From Anaerofilum hominis (GTDB lineage Bacteria; Bacillota; Clostridia; Oscillospirales; Ruminococcaceae): a stretch of 10,490 bases of DNA. Numbering within the stretch: position 1 is the first letter of the stretch; the number at the start of each line of letters is the position of its first letter. Under the pieces are notes generated by a model. It did not search any database, was not told the origin of the DNA, and was given only the letters and a program-made list of their open reading frames with translations. Position numbers and translations under genes: made by a program. The stretch covers positions 1 through 10,490 of the forward strand of contig NZ_JACONZ010000006.1 of assembly GCF_014287275.1 (NCBI RefSeq), written 5' to 3'. Below are positions 1-6,362 of this stretch, one piece after another.

Positions 1-54
1 TATACCATCAGCCTGGATACCGGGCTGCAGCTGTGCGGGCTGTATATGAAATAA
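1..54 (+). CDS. C-terminal end of an unidentified protein (partial)
   Basis: Reading frame 1 is open from the window edge and gives 17 codons ending in Lys and a TAA stop at 52-54 (…LCGLYMK). The other two forward frames either stop at once or run through the promoter that follows. The stop lies about 30 bases before a strong promoter, which suits the 3' end of a gene. Too little is visible to name a family, and no terminator hairpin is seen between this stop and the next promoter. It could also be non-coding sequence or the edge of something on the other strand. Confidence 0.35.
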   Translation, partial: YTISLDTGLQLCGLYMK

Positions 55-83
55 GCGTGCCCCGTCCGCTTTGTCGATTTTTC

Positions 84-111
84 TTGACAAGCCGTCCCTG
101 CCTGCTATAAT
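84..111 (+). promoter_or_regulatory. Sigma-A promoter for the TPP riboswitch/thiT transcript
   Basis: A consensus -35 box TTGACA (84-89) is followed after 16 bases by a consensus -10 box TATAAT (106-111). Transcription should begin near 118, just before the riboswitch aptamer, so the whole aptamer would be in the transcript. Confidence 0.85.
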
Positions 112-121
112 TAGAACGGAC

Positions 122-216
122 ATAAAAACAGGGGTGCCGAAAGGCTGAGATTTGCGCTGTGCGCGGCGCATGAACCCTTTAACCTGATCCGGGTAATGCC
201 GGCGTAGGAAGTTTAC
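122..216 (+). promoter_or_regulatory. TPP riboswitch (THI element)
   Basis: This leader RNA binds thiamine pyrophosphate. The conserved THI-box blocks are present in order: GGGGTGC (131-137), GGCTGAGA (143-150), then ACCCTTT-AACCTGATC (174-189) and GGGTAATGCCGGCGTAGGAA (191-210). P1 can close by pairing AAAC (126-129) with GTTT (211-214). A terminator follows at 234-270 and a thiamine transporter gene at 304, the expected kind of target. The 5' strand at 122-132 is also perfectly complementary to 239-249 in the terminator, so it can act as an antiterminator when TPP is absent. Ligand should therefore switch thiT off. Confidence 0.95.
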
Positions 217-233
217 AGATCATCTTCAAGGTT

Positions 234-270
234 AAGCACCTGTTTTTATTGTAAAAACAGGTGCTTTTTG
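234..270 (+). terminator. Riboswitch-controlled intrinsic terminator before thiT
   Basis: A 15-bp perfect hairpin pairs AAGCACCTGTTTTTA (234-248) with 252-266 around a 3-base loop. It runs into a T-rich tract (265-275). It sits between the TPP aptamer and thiT, so it is the expression platform. Its left arm (239-249) can instead pair with the start of the leader (122-132). Confidence 0.9.
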
Positions 271-303
271 TTTTTATGTACTATTTTTTGTGAGGTTGGT
301 AAG

Positions 304-882
304 ATGACTAAGACCTATTCCAAGACCCGTACCCTCGTCGAATGCGCGCTGATGATCGCCATCGGCACCGTGCTCGCCCAGATCAAGGTGTTCGAGATGC
401 CCAACGGCGGCAGCGTCACCCTGCTCTCCATGCTGCCCTTTGTGCTGGTCTCGTTCCGCCACGGCGTCAAGTGGGGCCTGTTCACCGGTTTTGTGAACAG
501 CCTTTTGCAGATGCTGCTGGGCTTTTACGCGCCTCCCTCCAATACCGTCTGGGCGCTGCTCGGCATGATCCTGCTGGACTATGTGCTGGCTTTTTCCTGC
601 CTGGGGCTGGCCTGCGTGTTTGCAAAGCCTTTCAAAAACAAGCTGGCGGGCGTTGCCGTGGGCACCGTCGTGGTCTGTTTTCTGCGTTTTCTGTGCAGCT
701 ATCTGAGCACAGTCTTCGTGTGGTTCTCCACCGCGCCGGCGGATATGCCCGTCTGGCTGTTCGGCATCACTTATAACGGCGCATATATGCTGCCCGAACT
801 GATCCTCACCACTGCCGGCGCGATACTGCTCTATCGGTTTGCGCCCATGCTTTTCTCGGCGGTAGACGCAAAAAAAGCCTGA
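304..882 (+). CDS. thiT: Energy-coupling factor thiamine transporter S component ThiT
   Basis: ThiT is the membrane substrate-binding (S) component that captures thiamine and works with the shared ECF module (EcfA, EcfA', EcfT), which is not in this window. The protein is 192 residues, normal for the family, and almost entirely hydrophobic with about six membrane segments (near 12-30, 38-52, 56-76, 83-107, 114-140 and 160-180). Family features I recognise are the N-terminal TRTLVECALMIAI, the DY at 92-93, the W140 region and the NGAYMLPE segment (158-165), which lies in the thiamine-binding part of the fold. I start at ATG 304 because GAGGT (292-296) precedes it by 7 bases. The frame stays open upstream to an ATG at 268, but that lies in the terminator T-tract and has no ribosome binding site. 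The TPP riboswitch upstream independently supports thiamine as the substrate. Confidence 0.93.
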   Translation: MTKTYSKTRTLVECALMIAIGTVLAQIKVFEMPNGGSVTLLSMLPFVLVSFRHGVKWGLFTGFVNSLLQMLLGFYAPPSNTVWALLGMILLDYVLAFSCLGLACVFAKPFKNKLAGVAVGTVVVCFLRFLCSYLSTVFVWFSTAPADMPVWLFGITYNGAYMLPELILTTAGAILLYRFAPMLFSAVDAKKA

Positions 883-901
883 GCGCCGCTATACAATCGC
901 T

Positions 902-929
902 TGTCTCTGTCGTATCTGGGACGTTTTTT
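902..929 (+). terminator. Possible weak terminator after thiT
   Basis: A short stem pairs TGTCTC (902-907) with GGGACG (918-923), including G-T pairs, around a 10-base loop. It is followed directly by six Ts (924-929). It lies 20 bases past the thiT stop and just before the next promoter. The stem is weak, so termination here is uncertain. Confidence 0.35.
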
Positions 930-941
930 CCACATTTTGTC

Positions 942-970
942 TTGACAATGCCTCTTTGCGGCCTTAATAT
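942..970 (+). promoter_or_regulatory. Sigma-A promoter for the Mn2+ riboswitch/ATPase transcript
   Basis: TTGACA (942-947) and TAATAT (965-970) are separated by the ideal 17 bases. Transcription should start near 977, immediately before the aptamer helix P1 at 979. Confidence 0.85.
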
Positions 971-978
971 TAAAGCTG

Positions 979-1065
979 CAAAAGGGAGTAGTTTCAATCT
1001 CCGCTTCCAACAGCCGCCGGTGCTGCCGGCTGGGGCGGAGACCGCTTGAGGTAACGAGACTTTTG
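979..1065 (+). promoter_or_regulatory. yybP-ykoY manganese riboswitch
   Basis: The 5' signature AAAGGGAGTAG (981-991) and the 3' signature ACGAGACTTTTG (1054-1065) match the yybP-ykoY aptamer family, which binds Mn2+. Helix P1 pairs CAAAAG (979-984) with CTTTTG (1060-1065). Inside it, TCTCCGC (998-1004) pairs with GCGGAGA (1035-1041), and CAGCCG (1011-1016) with CGGCTG (1027-1032). The 3' P1 strand is also part of the left arm of the following terminator. Mn2+ binding should therefore stabilise P1, block the terminator and allow transcription, as known for other members. The downstream gene is a P-type cation ATPase, a typical target of this class. Confidence 0.88.
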
Positions 1066-1104
1066 ACACGGTGATCACTGAAAGCCGTGTCAAAAGTCTT
1101 TTTT
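1057..1104 (+). terminator. Riboswitch-controlled intrinsic terminator before the cation ATPase
   Basis: A 15-bp perfect stem pairs AGACTTTTGACACGG (1057-1071) with 1085-1099 around a 13-base loop, followed by a T-tract (1099-1104). GGTAAC (1050-1055) and GTTACC (1105-1110) can add flanking pairs. The left arm overlaps the 3' P1 strand of the Mn2+ aptamer (1060-1065), so aptamer folding and termination exclude each other. Confidence 0.9.
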
Positions 1105-1110
1105 GTTACC

Positions 1111-1416
1111 AAAGCGCAGCAAAACAGCAAGATCTGTCCGCTGCAAGCTTTCAGCGGCGGCCCGGCTGCCGCGCTGGCTGCGCACCGTTTTTCCGCTGCG
1201 CCATAAAAAAGCCTGTCCCAGCGGCCCGTCTCCCCTCCCCGCGGGACGACCGGGCCGATGCCCCCAAAACTGCCCCGGCTGTTTTGAGTGCGGGGCCGGA
1301 AAGACCGAGCCGCGCAAAGGGATGTTATCCGCTGCTTTTCAGCCCATACTGATGGGTGCTGCGGGCGCGCAGGTCAAGTGCGCCGGCTCTCCCTTTTGAT
1401 TTTGGAACATTTTATT
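1111..1416 (+). other. Long untranslated leader between the Mn2+ switch and the ATPase
   Basis: These 306 bases carry no credible gene: the open frames are short, lack ribosome binding sites and resemble no family. The stretch can form local hairpins. CCCAT (1343-1347) pairs with ATGGG (1352-1356), extended by CAG/CTG, and GCCCCCAAAAC (1260-1270) pairs with GTTTTG (1281-1286) plus GGGGC (1292-1296). No T-tract follows either. I cannot assign a role. It may be a structured leader or relic sequence. Confidence 0.5.
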
Positions 1417-1428
1417 GGAGGTATCGCA

Positions 1429-4083
1429 ATGTTCGAAACAAGACCTGCTCAGGAAGTCCTCTCAGAACTGGGCTCCGGCGTCACAGGCCTGTCGGAAAGC
1501 GAAGCTGCCCGGCGTCTTGCCGGCGACGGAGAAAACGCTTTAAAAGAAAAGGAGCCTCCCACCCGGCTGCAGCTCTTTCTGGCCCAGCTCAGGGACCCCA
1601 TGATCTATGTGCTGCTGGCCGCCGCCGTGATCTCGGTGGCCCTGGGGGAGTTTTCAGACGCGGTCATCATCCTGGGCGTGGTCCTGCTCAACGCGGTGGT
1701 GGGTATGGTGCAGGAGGGCAAGGCCCAAAAAGCGCTGGACGCGCTGAAAAAAATGACCAGCCCCACCGCGACCGTGCGCCGCAGCGGCGTGGTCAAGGAG
1801 ATCCCTGCCGCCAGCCTGGTGCGGGGCGACGTGGTACTGCTGGACGCCGGCCGGGTGGTGCCCGCGGACCTGCGTCTCATCTCCACCGCCAGCCTGAAGA
1901 TCGATGAAAGTGCGCTCACCGGCGAAAGCGTGCCCGCAGAGAAAGACGCGGCCTTTCTTGCCGACAAAGACGCGCCGCTGGGAGACCGCCATAATATGGC
2001 CTACAGCAGCACCAGCGTGACCTACGGCCGCGGTGAGGGCGTGGTGGTGGGGACCGCCGCAAACACGGAGATCGGCAAGATCGCCGCGATGCTGCAGGAT
2101 GAGGACGAGCTGACCCCCCTGCAGAAAAGCCTGGCCGTGTTGGGCAAACTGCTGGGCGTTATCGCAGTTCTGCTCTGCGCCGCCCTCTTCGTCATTGCCC
2201 TGGTACAGGGGCGGGACGTGGTGGAAATGCTGCTCACCGCCATCAGCCTCGCCGTGGCGGCGGTGCCGGAAGGGCTTCCCGCCGTGGTCACCATCGTGCT
2301 GGCCATGGGCGTGCAGCGGATGGTCAAGGTCAACAGCATCGTGCGCCGGCTGCCCGCCGTGGAAACGCTGGGCGCGGTGAGCGTGGTCTGCAGCGACAAG
2401 ACCGGCACCCTGACCCAGAACAAAATGACTGTTACCAAGATCTATGTGGACGGCGCTTTGCGCGGCCCGGAAAGCCTCAATGCCGAGAGCGACCGGCTGT
2501 TTTTAAAGGGCTTTGTGCTCTGCAACGACGCCGTTGTGTCGGGGGAAAGCCGGGTGGGCGACCCCACCGAACTGGCCCTGCTGGATATGGGCGCTGCGGC
2601 AGGTGTCACCCGCGACGGGCTGGAAGAGTCCTGCCCGCGGGTCAATGAACAGGCGTTTGACTCCGGCCGCAAGATGATGACCACGGTCCACCGCAGCGGC
2701 GGGGAGACGGCAGCCTACACCAAAGGCGCCGTAGACCAGCTTTTAAAGCACTGTACCGGGATCGTGGAAAACGGTGCCGCACGCCCCATCACGGCGCAGG
2801 ACAAGGAGGACATCCTGTCCGCTGCCTCCGCCATGTCCAAACAGGCGCTGCGTGTGCTGGCCATGGCCGTGAAATACGGGGATGAGTCCGCCGAGGAGGA
2901 AGACCTGCAATTTGTCGGCCTGGTGGGTATGATCGACCCGGCGCGGCCCGAGGCCAGGGACGCGGTGGAGAGTTTCAAGCAGGCCGGCATCACCACCATC
3001 ATGATCACCGGCGACCACCGCGACACCGCGCTTGCCATTGCCCGGGAACTGGGCATCGCCGATGAGGAAAGCCAGTGTGTGACCGGCGAGGAGCTGGACG
3101 GCATGACGCAGCAGGAGCTGGACGAAAAGGTGCTGCGCCTGCGGGTCTTCGCCCGCGTCAGCCCCGAGCACAAGGTGCGGATCGTCAAGGCTTTCAAGGC
3201 AAACAATAAGATCGTCTCCATGACTGGCGACGGCGTCAACGACGCCCCCAGCCTGAAAGCGGCCGACATCGGGGTGGCCATGGGCATCACCGGCACAGAC
3301 GTGGCCAAGGGCGCGGCCGACATGGTGCTCACAGACGACAATTTCGCCACCATTGAAAAGGCCATCGAAGAGGGCCGTGGCATCTACAACAACATTAAAA
3401 AGACGGTCATCTTCCTGCTGGGCTCCAATCTGGGCGAGGTCATCAGCATGTTCACCGCCATCGTGGCCGGCCTGGCAAGCCCGCTGAAAGCGGTGCATAT
3501 CCTGTGGGTCAACCTGATCACCGACACGCTGCCCGCCCTGGCCCTTGGGGCGGACGACAAGCCCATGGGCATTATGAAGCGCAAGCCCCGCGACCCCAGA
3601 GACAGCCTGTTTGCCGGCGGCGGCCTGTTCCTGACCATCTTTTACGGCGTGCTCATTGCCGCCATGACGCTAGGCGCTTTTCTCTACCTGCCCGTCACCC
3701 GGCTGCTGGCCTCCGGCGCGCCGGTCACGTTGGCCGCCGTCGACGCCCTGCTCACCGGCGAGCTCCTTGTCCGCGCCCAGACCTTCGCGTTTACCGTGCT
3801 GGCGGTCAGCCAGCTGTGGCACAGCCTGGGCATGCGGGATGTGGACACCAGCACCTTCATCACCATCCGGCACGAGAACAAGTTGACGCTGCTCAGCTTT
3901 TTCGGCGGCCTTCTGCTGCAGGTCTGCGCCACCGAGATCCCGCTTTTTGCCGGGGTGTTCGGCACCGCGACCCTTGCTTTCAGCGAATGGCTGGGGCTGA
4001 TCGTCTTTGCGATGACGCCTCTTTTGTTCCACGAGCTTTTCGTCCCCATCCGCCGCGCCCTGCATGTCGGGGAACGCGGCTGA
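1429..4083 (+). CDS. Type IIA P-type cation ATPase, probable Mn2+/Ca2+ exporter
   Basis: An 884-residue membrane pump that uses ATP, through a phospho-aspartate intermediate, to move divalent cations out of the cytoplasm. Visible in order: the N-terminal cation-ATPase domain (GLSESEAARRL), TGES of the actuator domain (164-167), PEGLP in M4 (280-284), the phosphorylation motif DKTGTLT (D323), KGAVD in the nucleotide domain (K432), ITGD (526-529), TGDGVNDAP (599-607), SNLGE in M5 (666-670), NLITD in M6 (695-699) and a complete C-terminal six-helix part. By comparison with SERCA, most ion ligands are kept (E281, N667, E670, N695, D699), but the M8 glutamate is a glutamine here (Q795). ATG 1429 is chosen because GGAGGT (1417-1422) sits 6 bases upstream. 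The frame is open back to 1288, but without a ribosome binding site or family similarity. Database annotation would probably say calcium-translocating; the Mn2+ riboswitch upstream argues for manganese as the main substrate in vivo. Confidence 0.93.
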   Translation: MFETRPAQEVLSELGSGVTGLSESEAARRLAGDGENALKEKEPPTRLQLFLAQLRDPMIYVLLAAAVISVALGEFSDAVIILGVVLLNAVVGMVQEGKAQKALDALKKMTSPTATVRRSGVVKEIPAASLVRGDVVLLDAGRVVPADLRLISTASLKIDESALTGESVPAEKDAAFLADKDAPLGDRHNMAYSSTSVTYGRGEGVVVGTAANTEIGKIAAMLQDEDELTPLQKSLAVLGKLLGVIAVLLCAALFVIALVQGRDVVEMLLTAISLAVAAVPEGLPAVVTIVLAMGVQRMVKVNSIVRRLPAVETLGAVSVVCSDKTGTLTQNKMTVTKIYVDGALRGPESLNAESDRLFLKGFVLCNDAVVSGESRVGDPTELALLDMGAAAGVTRDGLEESCPRVNEQAFDSGRKMMTTVHRSGGETAAYTKGAVDQLLKHCTGIVENGAARPITAQDKEDILSAASAMSKQALRVLAMAVKYGDESAEEEDLQFVGLVGMIDPARPEARDAVESFKQAGITTIMITGDHRDTALAIARELGIADEESQCVTGEELDGMTQQELDEKVLRLRVFARVSPEHKVRIVKAFKANNKIVSMTGDGVNDAPSLKAADIGVAMGITGTDVAKGAADMVLTDDNFATIEKAIEEGRGIYNNIKKTVIFLLGSNLGEVISMFTAIVAGLASPLKAVHILWVNLITDTLPALALGADDKPMGIMKRKPRDPRDSLFAGGGLFLTIFYGVLIAAMTLGAFLYLPVTRLLASGAPVTLAAVDALLTGELLVRAQTFAFTVLAVSQLWHSLGMRDVDTSTFITIRHENKLTLLSFFGGLLLQVCATEIPLFAGVFGTATLAFSEWLGLIVFAMTPLLFHELFVPIRRALHVGERG

Positions 4084-4180
4084 AAAGCAGGCCTCCAAAA
4101 ACAACTGCGGCAAAGCACGTCTTGCACGATCCGTCGTCTTTGTGCCGCCGGGGCAAAAAACAAAACCATTGTGACCGAAC

Positions 4181-4221
4181 TTTAAAAGCATCCGGGTATT
4201 CTGTGCCCGGATGCTTTTAAA
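4181..4221. terminator. Strong terminator after the cation ATPase (works in both directions)
   Basis: A perfect 16-bp stem pairs TTTAAAAGCATCCGGG (4181-4196) with 4206-4221 around a 9-base loop. The stem core is flanked by an A-run on the left and a T-run on the right, so it could stop RNA polymerase from either side. It lies about 100 bases after the ATPase stop. Confidence 0.85.
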
Positions 4222-4413
4222 ATTCCGCGTGGATCCCGACCGGGCTTTGCGTCCGCTTTTTGTGACTGTGTCCGGCGGCGGGCATACGGGAATAGACCCG
4301 CGCCCCCGCCCCCCTGCAAGGCCGGGCCGGCGAGGGCGGATCAAACTGTTTGCGGCGCGGCTCCATCGCCCCCTGCCTTGCCTCTTCCGCATCCGGTTTT
4401 CACAGCTGCACGA

Positions 4414-4442
4414 TTGATTTTTTGTTGTTTGCGTGCTATTTT
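4414..4442 (+). promoter_or_regulatory. Probable promoter for the M23 peptidase gene
   Basis: TTGATT (4414-4419) and TATTTT (4437-4442) are 17 bases apart, and a TG dinucleotide at 4434-4435 forms an extended -10. Each box matches consensus in four of six bases. A start near 4449 would leave a leader of about 30 bases before the gene. The region is also a local AT-rich island in GC-rich sequence. Confidence 0.5.
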
Positions 4443-4479
4443 TATGATACGTCAGAAAAAATTTTACGGGGGCGATCTT

Positions 4480-5643
4480 ATGGTGAGGTCATGGCGGCGC
4501 TGGGCGGCGGCCCTGCTCGTTATAATTTTTGCTGTCTGCGCCGCGGGGCCGATGCGCGCCGCCGACCGCAGCGGGGAGATCGCTGCGCTGCAAAAGCAGC
4601 TGGAACAGATCAGACAGCAGCTTTCCCAGCTGGACAGCACGGTGGAAAACGCCGAAGCAAAAAAGGCGGCGCTGGAGCAACAGAGCGCGGTGCTTTTTCA
4701 GCAGATCACCCTTATGCTGGGGAACATCGAGGACATCAAAACAGCGGTGGCGGCAAAGCAGCAGGAGGTGGATGCGAAAACGCGGGAGATCGAGGACACC
4801 GACGCGCTGTTTCAACAGCGGCTGCGCGCCATGCAGCTCACCCATGTCTCCGGCGCCCTGTCCACGCTGCTGTCGGTGAACAGCTTTGACGAGCTGCTGA
4901 CCGCCTCCACCACCCTCTCCCGCATCTCGCAGGCGGACACCGAACTGCTTCAGCGGCTGGCGGAACAAAAAACCGCGCTGGAAACGCAAAAGCAGGAACT
5001 GGACGCGCAGCTGCAGGAACTGATCGCGCAACAGCAGGCGCTGGAGGCCAAGCAAAGCGAGCTGGCCGCCAGTATCCTTGCCCAGGACGCGGCGATCGAC
5101 CAGGCGGAAGCGGACAAGCAGGCCAAGCAGAGCGAATATGACGCCACCTACGCCGCCTACCGGGCAGCGGTGGACGAGACCAATGCCTGGATGTCCACCC
5201 ACTACAGCACCGACACCCCTTACACGGGCAGCGGCACCCTGCTTTGTCCCATCCAGGAGGGTTATTTTTATATCTCCAGCGGCTTTGGCACCCGCAGCGA
5301 TCCCTTTGGCGGCGGCCAGATGGAATTTCACAACGGCTACGACTACGCGGGCGGCAGCGGCGCCCTGATGGGACGGCCCATCCATGCGGCGGAGGGCGGC
5401 ATAGTCACCAAGGTGGAATACCGCACCACGGGCTACGGCCTGAAAGTGGTCATTGACCACGGTGGCGGCTTGACGACGCTTTATGGCCACTGCAGCAAGA
5501 TCTATGTGTCGGAGGGACAGTCGGTCGCCCGGGGCGAGGTCATCGCCGCGGTGGGCGATTCCGGCAATTCCACGGCTGCGCACCTGCATTTTTCCGTTTT
5601 TCAAAACGGTGTGGCCCAGGACCCCGGCGCCTATCTCGGATGA
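4480..5643 (+). CDS. Secreted coiled-coil M23 (LytM) peptidase, EnvC/PcsB-like murein hydrolase
   Basis: A 387-residue exported protein that probably cuts peptide cross-bridges in peptidoglycan, or activates other hydrolases, outside the membrane. Residues 1-27 form a signal peptide: basic start MVRSWRR, a hydrophobic core, and likely cleavage after the MRA ending at about 27. Residues about 30-250 are rich in Gln, Glu, Ala and Leu and look like a long coiled coil in two blocks, broken by the SVNSFDELL segment typical of EnvC-type proteins. The C-terminal M23 domain (about 262-387) keeps the zinc and catalytic residues: HNGYD (H284, D288), YGH (H337) and HLH (H368, H370). It is therefore likely an active enzyme rather than a degenerate EnvC-type activator. 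ATG 4480 follows a G-rich, weak ribosome binding site (4468-4472). The gene stands alone between its own promoter and terminator. FtsEX, the usual partner of such proteins, is not in this window. Confidence 0.9.
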   Translation: MVRSWRRWAAALLVIIFAVCAAGPMRAADRSGEIAALQKQLEQIRQQLSQLDSTVENAEAKKAALEQQSAVLFQQITLMLGNIEDIKTAVAAKQQEVDAKTREIEDTDALFQQRLRAMQLTHVSGALSTLLSVNSFDELLTASTTLSRISQADTELLQRLAEQKTALETQKQELDAQLQELIAQQQALEAKQSELAASILAQDAAIDQAEADKQAKQSEYDATYAAYRAAVDETNAWMSTHYSTDTPYTGSGTLLCPIQEGYFYISSGFGTRSDPFGGGQMEFHNGYDYAGGSGALMGRPIHAAEGGIVTKVEYRTTGYGLKVVIDHGGGLTTLYGHCSKIYVSEGQSVARGEVIAAVGDSGNSTAAHLHFSVFQNGVAQDPGAYLG

Positions 5644-5924
5644 GTTTTCCCGCCCCTGCCCTGTCCCTGTCAAACGTCGCCGCCGCCAGGCTGCGCCGGG
5701 GCTGTGCTCTGCACCGCCCGCGCAAAGGCTGCTTTTTGCGGGCCGCCGGGACGCGCGGAAACGCCTTTTGATCTGCAGCTTTTGCCCATCTCGTCCTGAA
5801 AACGGGCGTTGGCGCTCTTCCCCGTCTGCCGGTGCCGCGCGGCCTGCCGGTTTCTTTCCCGGGCTTCTTCACCCCTGCAGCCGAAACTTTTCGGTTGCCG
5901 CCACGAGGGGGCTGGAATAGTTAG
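5644..5924. other. Gene-free GC-rich spacer after the M23 gene
   Basis: About 280 bases between the M23 stop and its terminator. Several frames are open simply because the sequence is GC-rich, but none has a ribosome binding site or family-like sequence. A small hairpin around CCGAA/TTCGG (5881-5894) is the only structure I noticed. If the terminator at 5925 serves the M23 gene, this would be an unusually long 3' untranslated region. Confidence 0.5.
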
Positions 5925-5977
5925 AACAGCAGCAAAAAAGGACGCCGGTCATGCCGGCGTCCTTTTTTGCTGCTGTT
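5925..5977. terminator. Very long perfect-stem terminator (works in both directions)
   Basis: A 24-bp perfect inverted repeat pairs 5925-5948 with 5954-5977 around the 5-base loop TCATG. The core GGACGCCGG stem is preceded by AAAAAA (5934-5939) and followed by TTTTTT (5963-5968), the layout of a two-way terminator. The pairing continues past the T-run through a CAGCAGC/GCTGCTG segment, longer than a terminator needs. Confidence 0.85.
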
Positions 5978-6278
5978 TTAGCGCTCCCGACCGCTTTTCA
6001 AATTGGAATAGGAGCATCCCGCCCACGTCCGGCTGATTGGGCGGCGATGGAGACGGGCGGAGCGCGGTGCAGCGGCGCGAAACGGAGCGGCAGGGGCCGG
6101 GGGCGCGTCTTCGCCCGCGGACGCTGCAAGCGGCAGAAACTTTTCTGCTGCTGACGATCTCGCGGCCTACCTCCCGCCGCTTCTCAGCCGCTGCGTCGTA
6201 TACCCCGTTCCCCCCACTGGTATTCCAGTCTTTGCGGGCGTTCTCAACTGCGCTTCGCCCGCAGCGGCACAGAAAAAA
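5978..6278. other. Gene-free GC-rich spacer between convergent transcription units
   Basis: About 300 bases between the two terminators that close the plus-strand M23 unit and the minus-strand thioesterase unit. Open frames on both strands (for example 5949-6308, minus) have Arg/Pro/Ala-rich shadow composition, run through terminators and lack ribosome binding sites. I see no RNA gene or promoter. Confidence 0.5.
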
Positions 6279-6306
6279 GCCGCCCGCACGCTGCGGTGCG
6301 GGCGGC
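6271..6306 (-). terminator. Terminator for the clp-thioesterase unit
   Basis: An 11-bp GC-rich stem pairs GCCGCCCGCAC (6279-6289) with GTGCGGGCGGC (6296-6306) around a 6-base loop. Read on the minus strand it is followed by a run of six Ts (the complement of 6273-6278). It lies about 57 bases past the thioesterase stop. A second hairpin, GCCTGCGG (6321-6328) with CCGCAGGC (6338-6345), stands between it and the gene. Confidence 0.85.
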
Positions 6307-6362
6307 ATTCTTTTATTCCGGCCTGCGGCCTTAAAGACCGCAGGCTCTCTGCTTTACAGCGC

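Noticed and set aside
268..303. Upstream start of thiT at 268
   Set aside because: It falls in the T-tract of the riboswitch terminator and has no ribosome binding site; ATG 304 does.
1103..1399. Small plus-strand open frame in the ATPase leader
   Set aside because: Begins at a non-ATG codon in the terminator T-tract, no ribosome binding site, Arg/Pro-rich shadow sequence.
1288..1428. N-terminal extension of the ATPase to an upstream ATG at 1288
   Set aside because: No ribosome binding site, Arg/Cys-rich sequence unlike the family, and a perfect GGAGGT just before ATG 1429.
2715..3498. Two overlapping minus-strand open frames of more than 220 codons inside the cation ATPase
   Set aside because: Ser/Arg- or His/Asp-rich shadow composition from GC-rich codons of the P-type ATPase; the plus strand carries all the diagnostic motifs.
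4489..5673. Long open frame of 394 codons on the minus strand opposite the M23 gene
   Set aside because: It is antisense to a gene with clear catalytic motifs, is His/Arg/Leu-rich shadow composition, has no ribosome binding site and matches no family.
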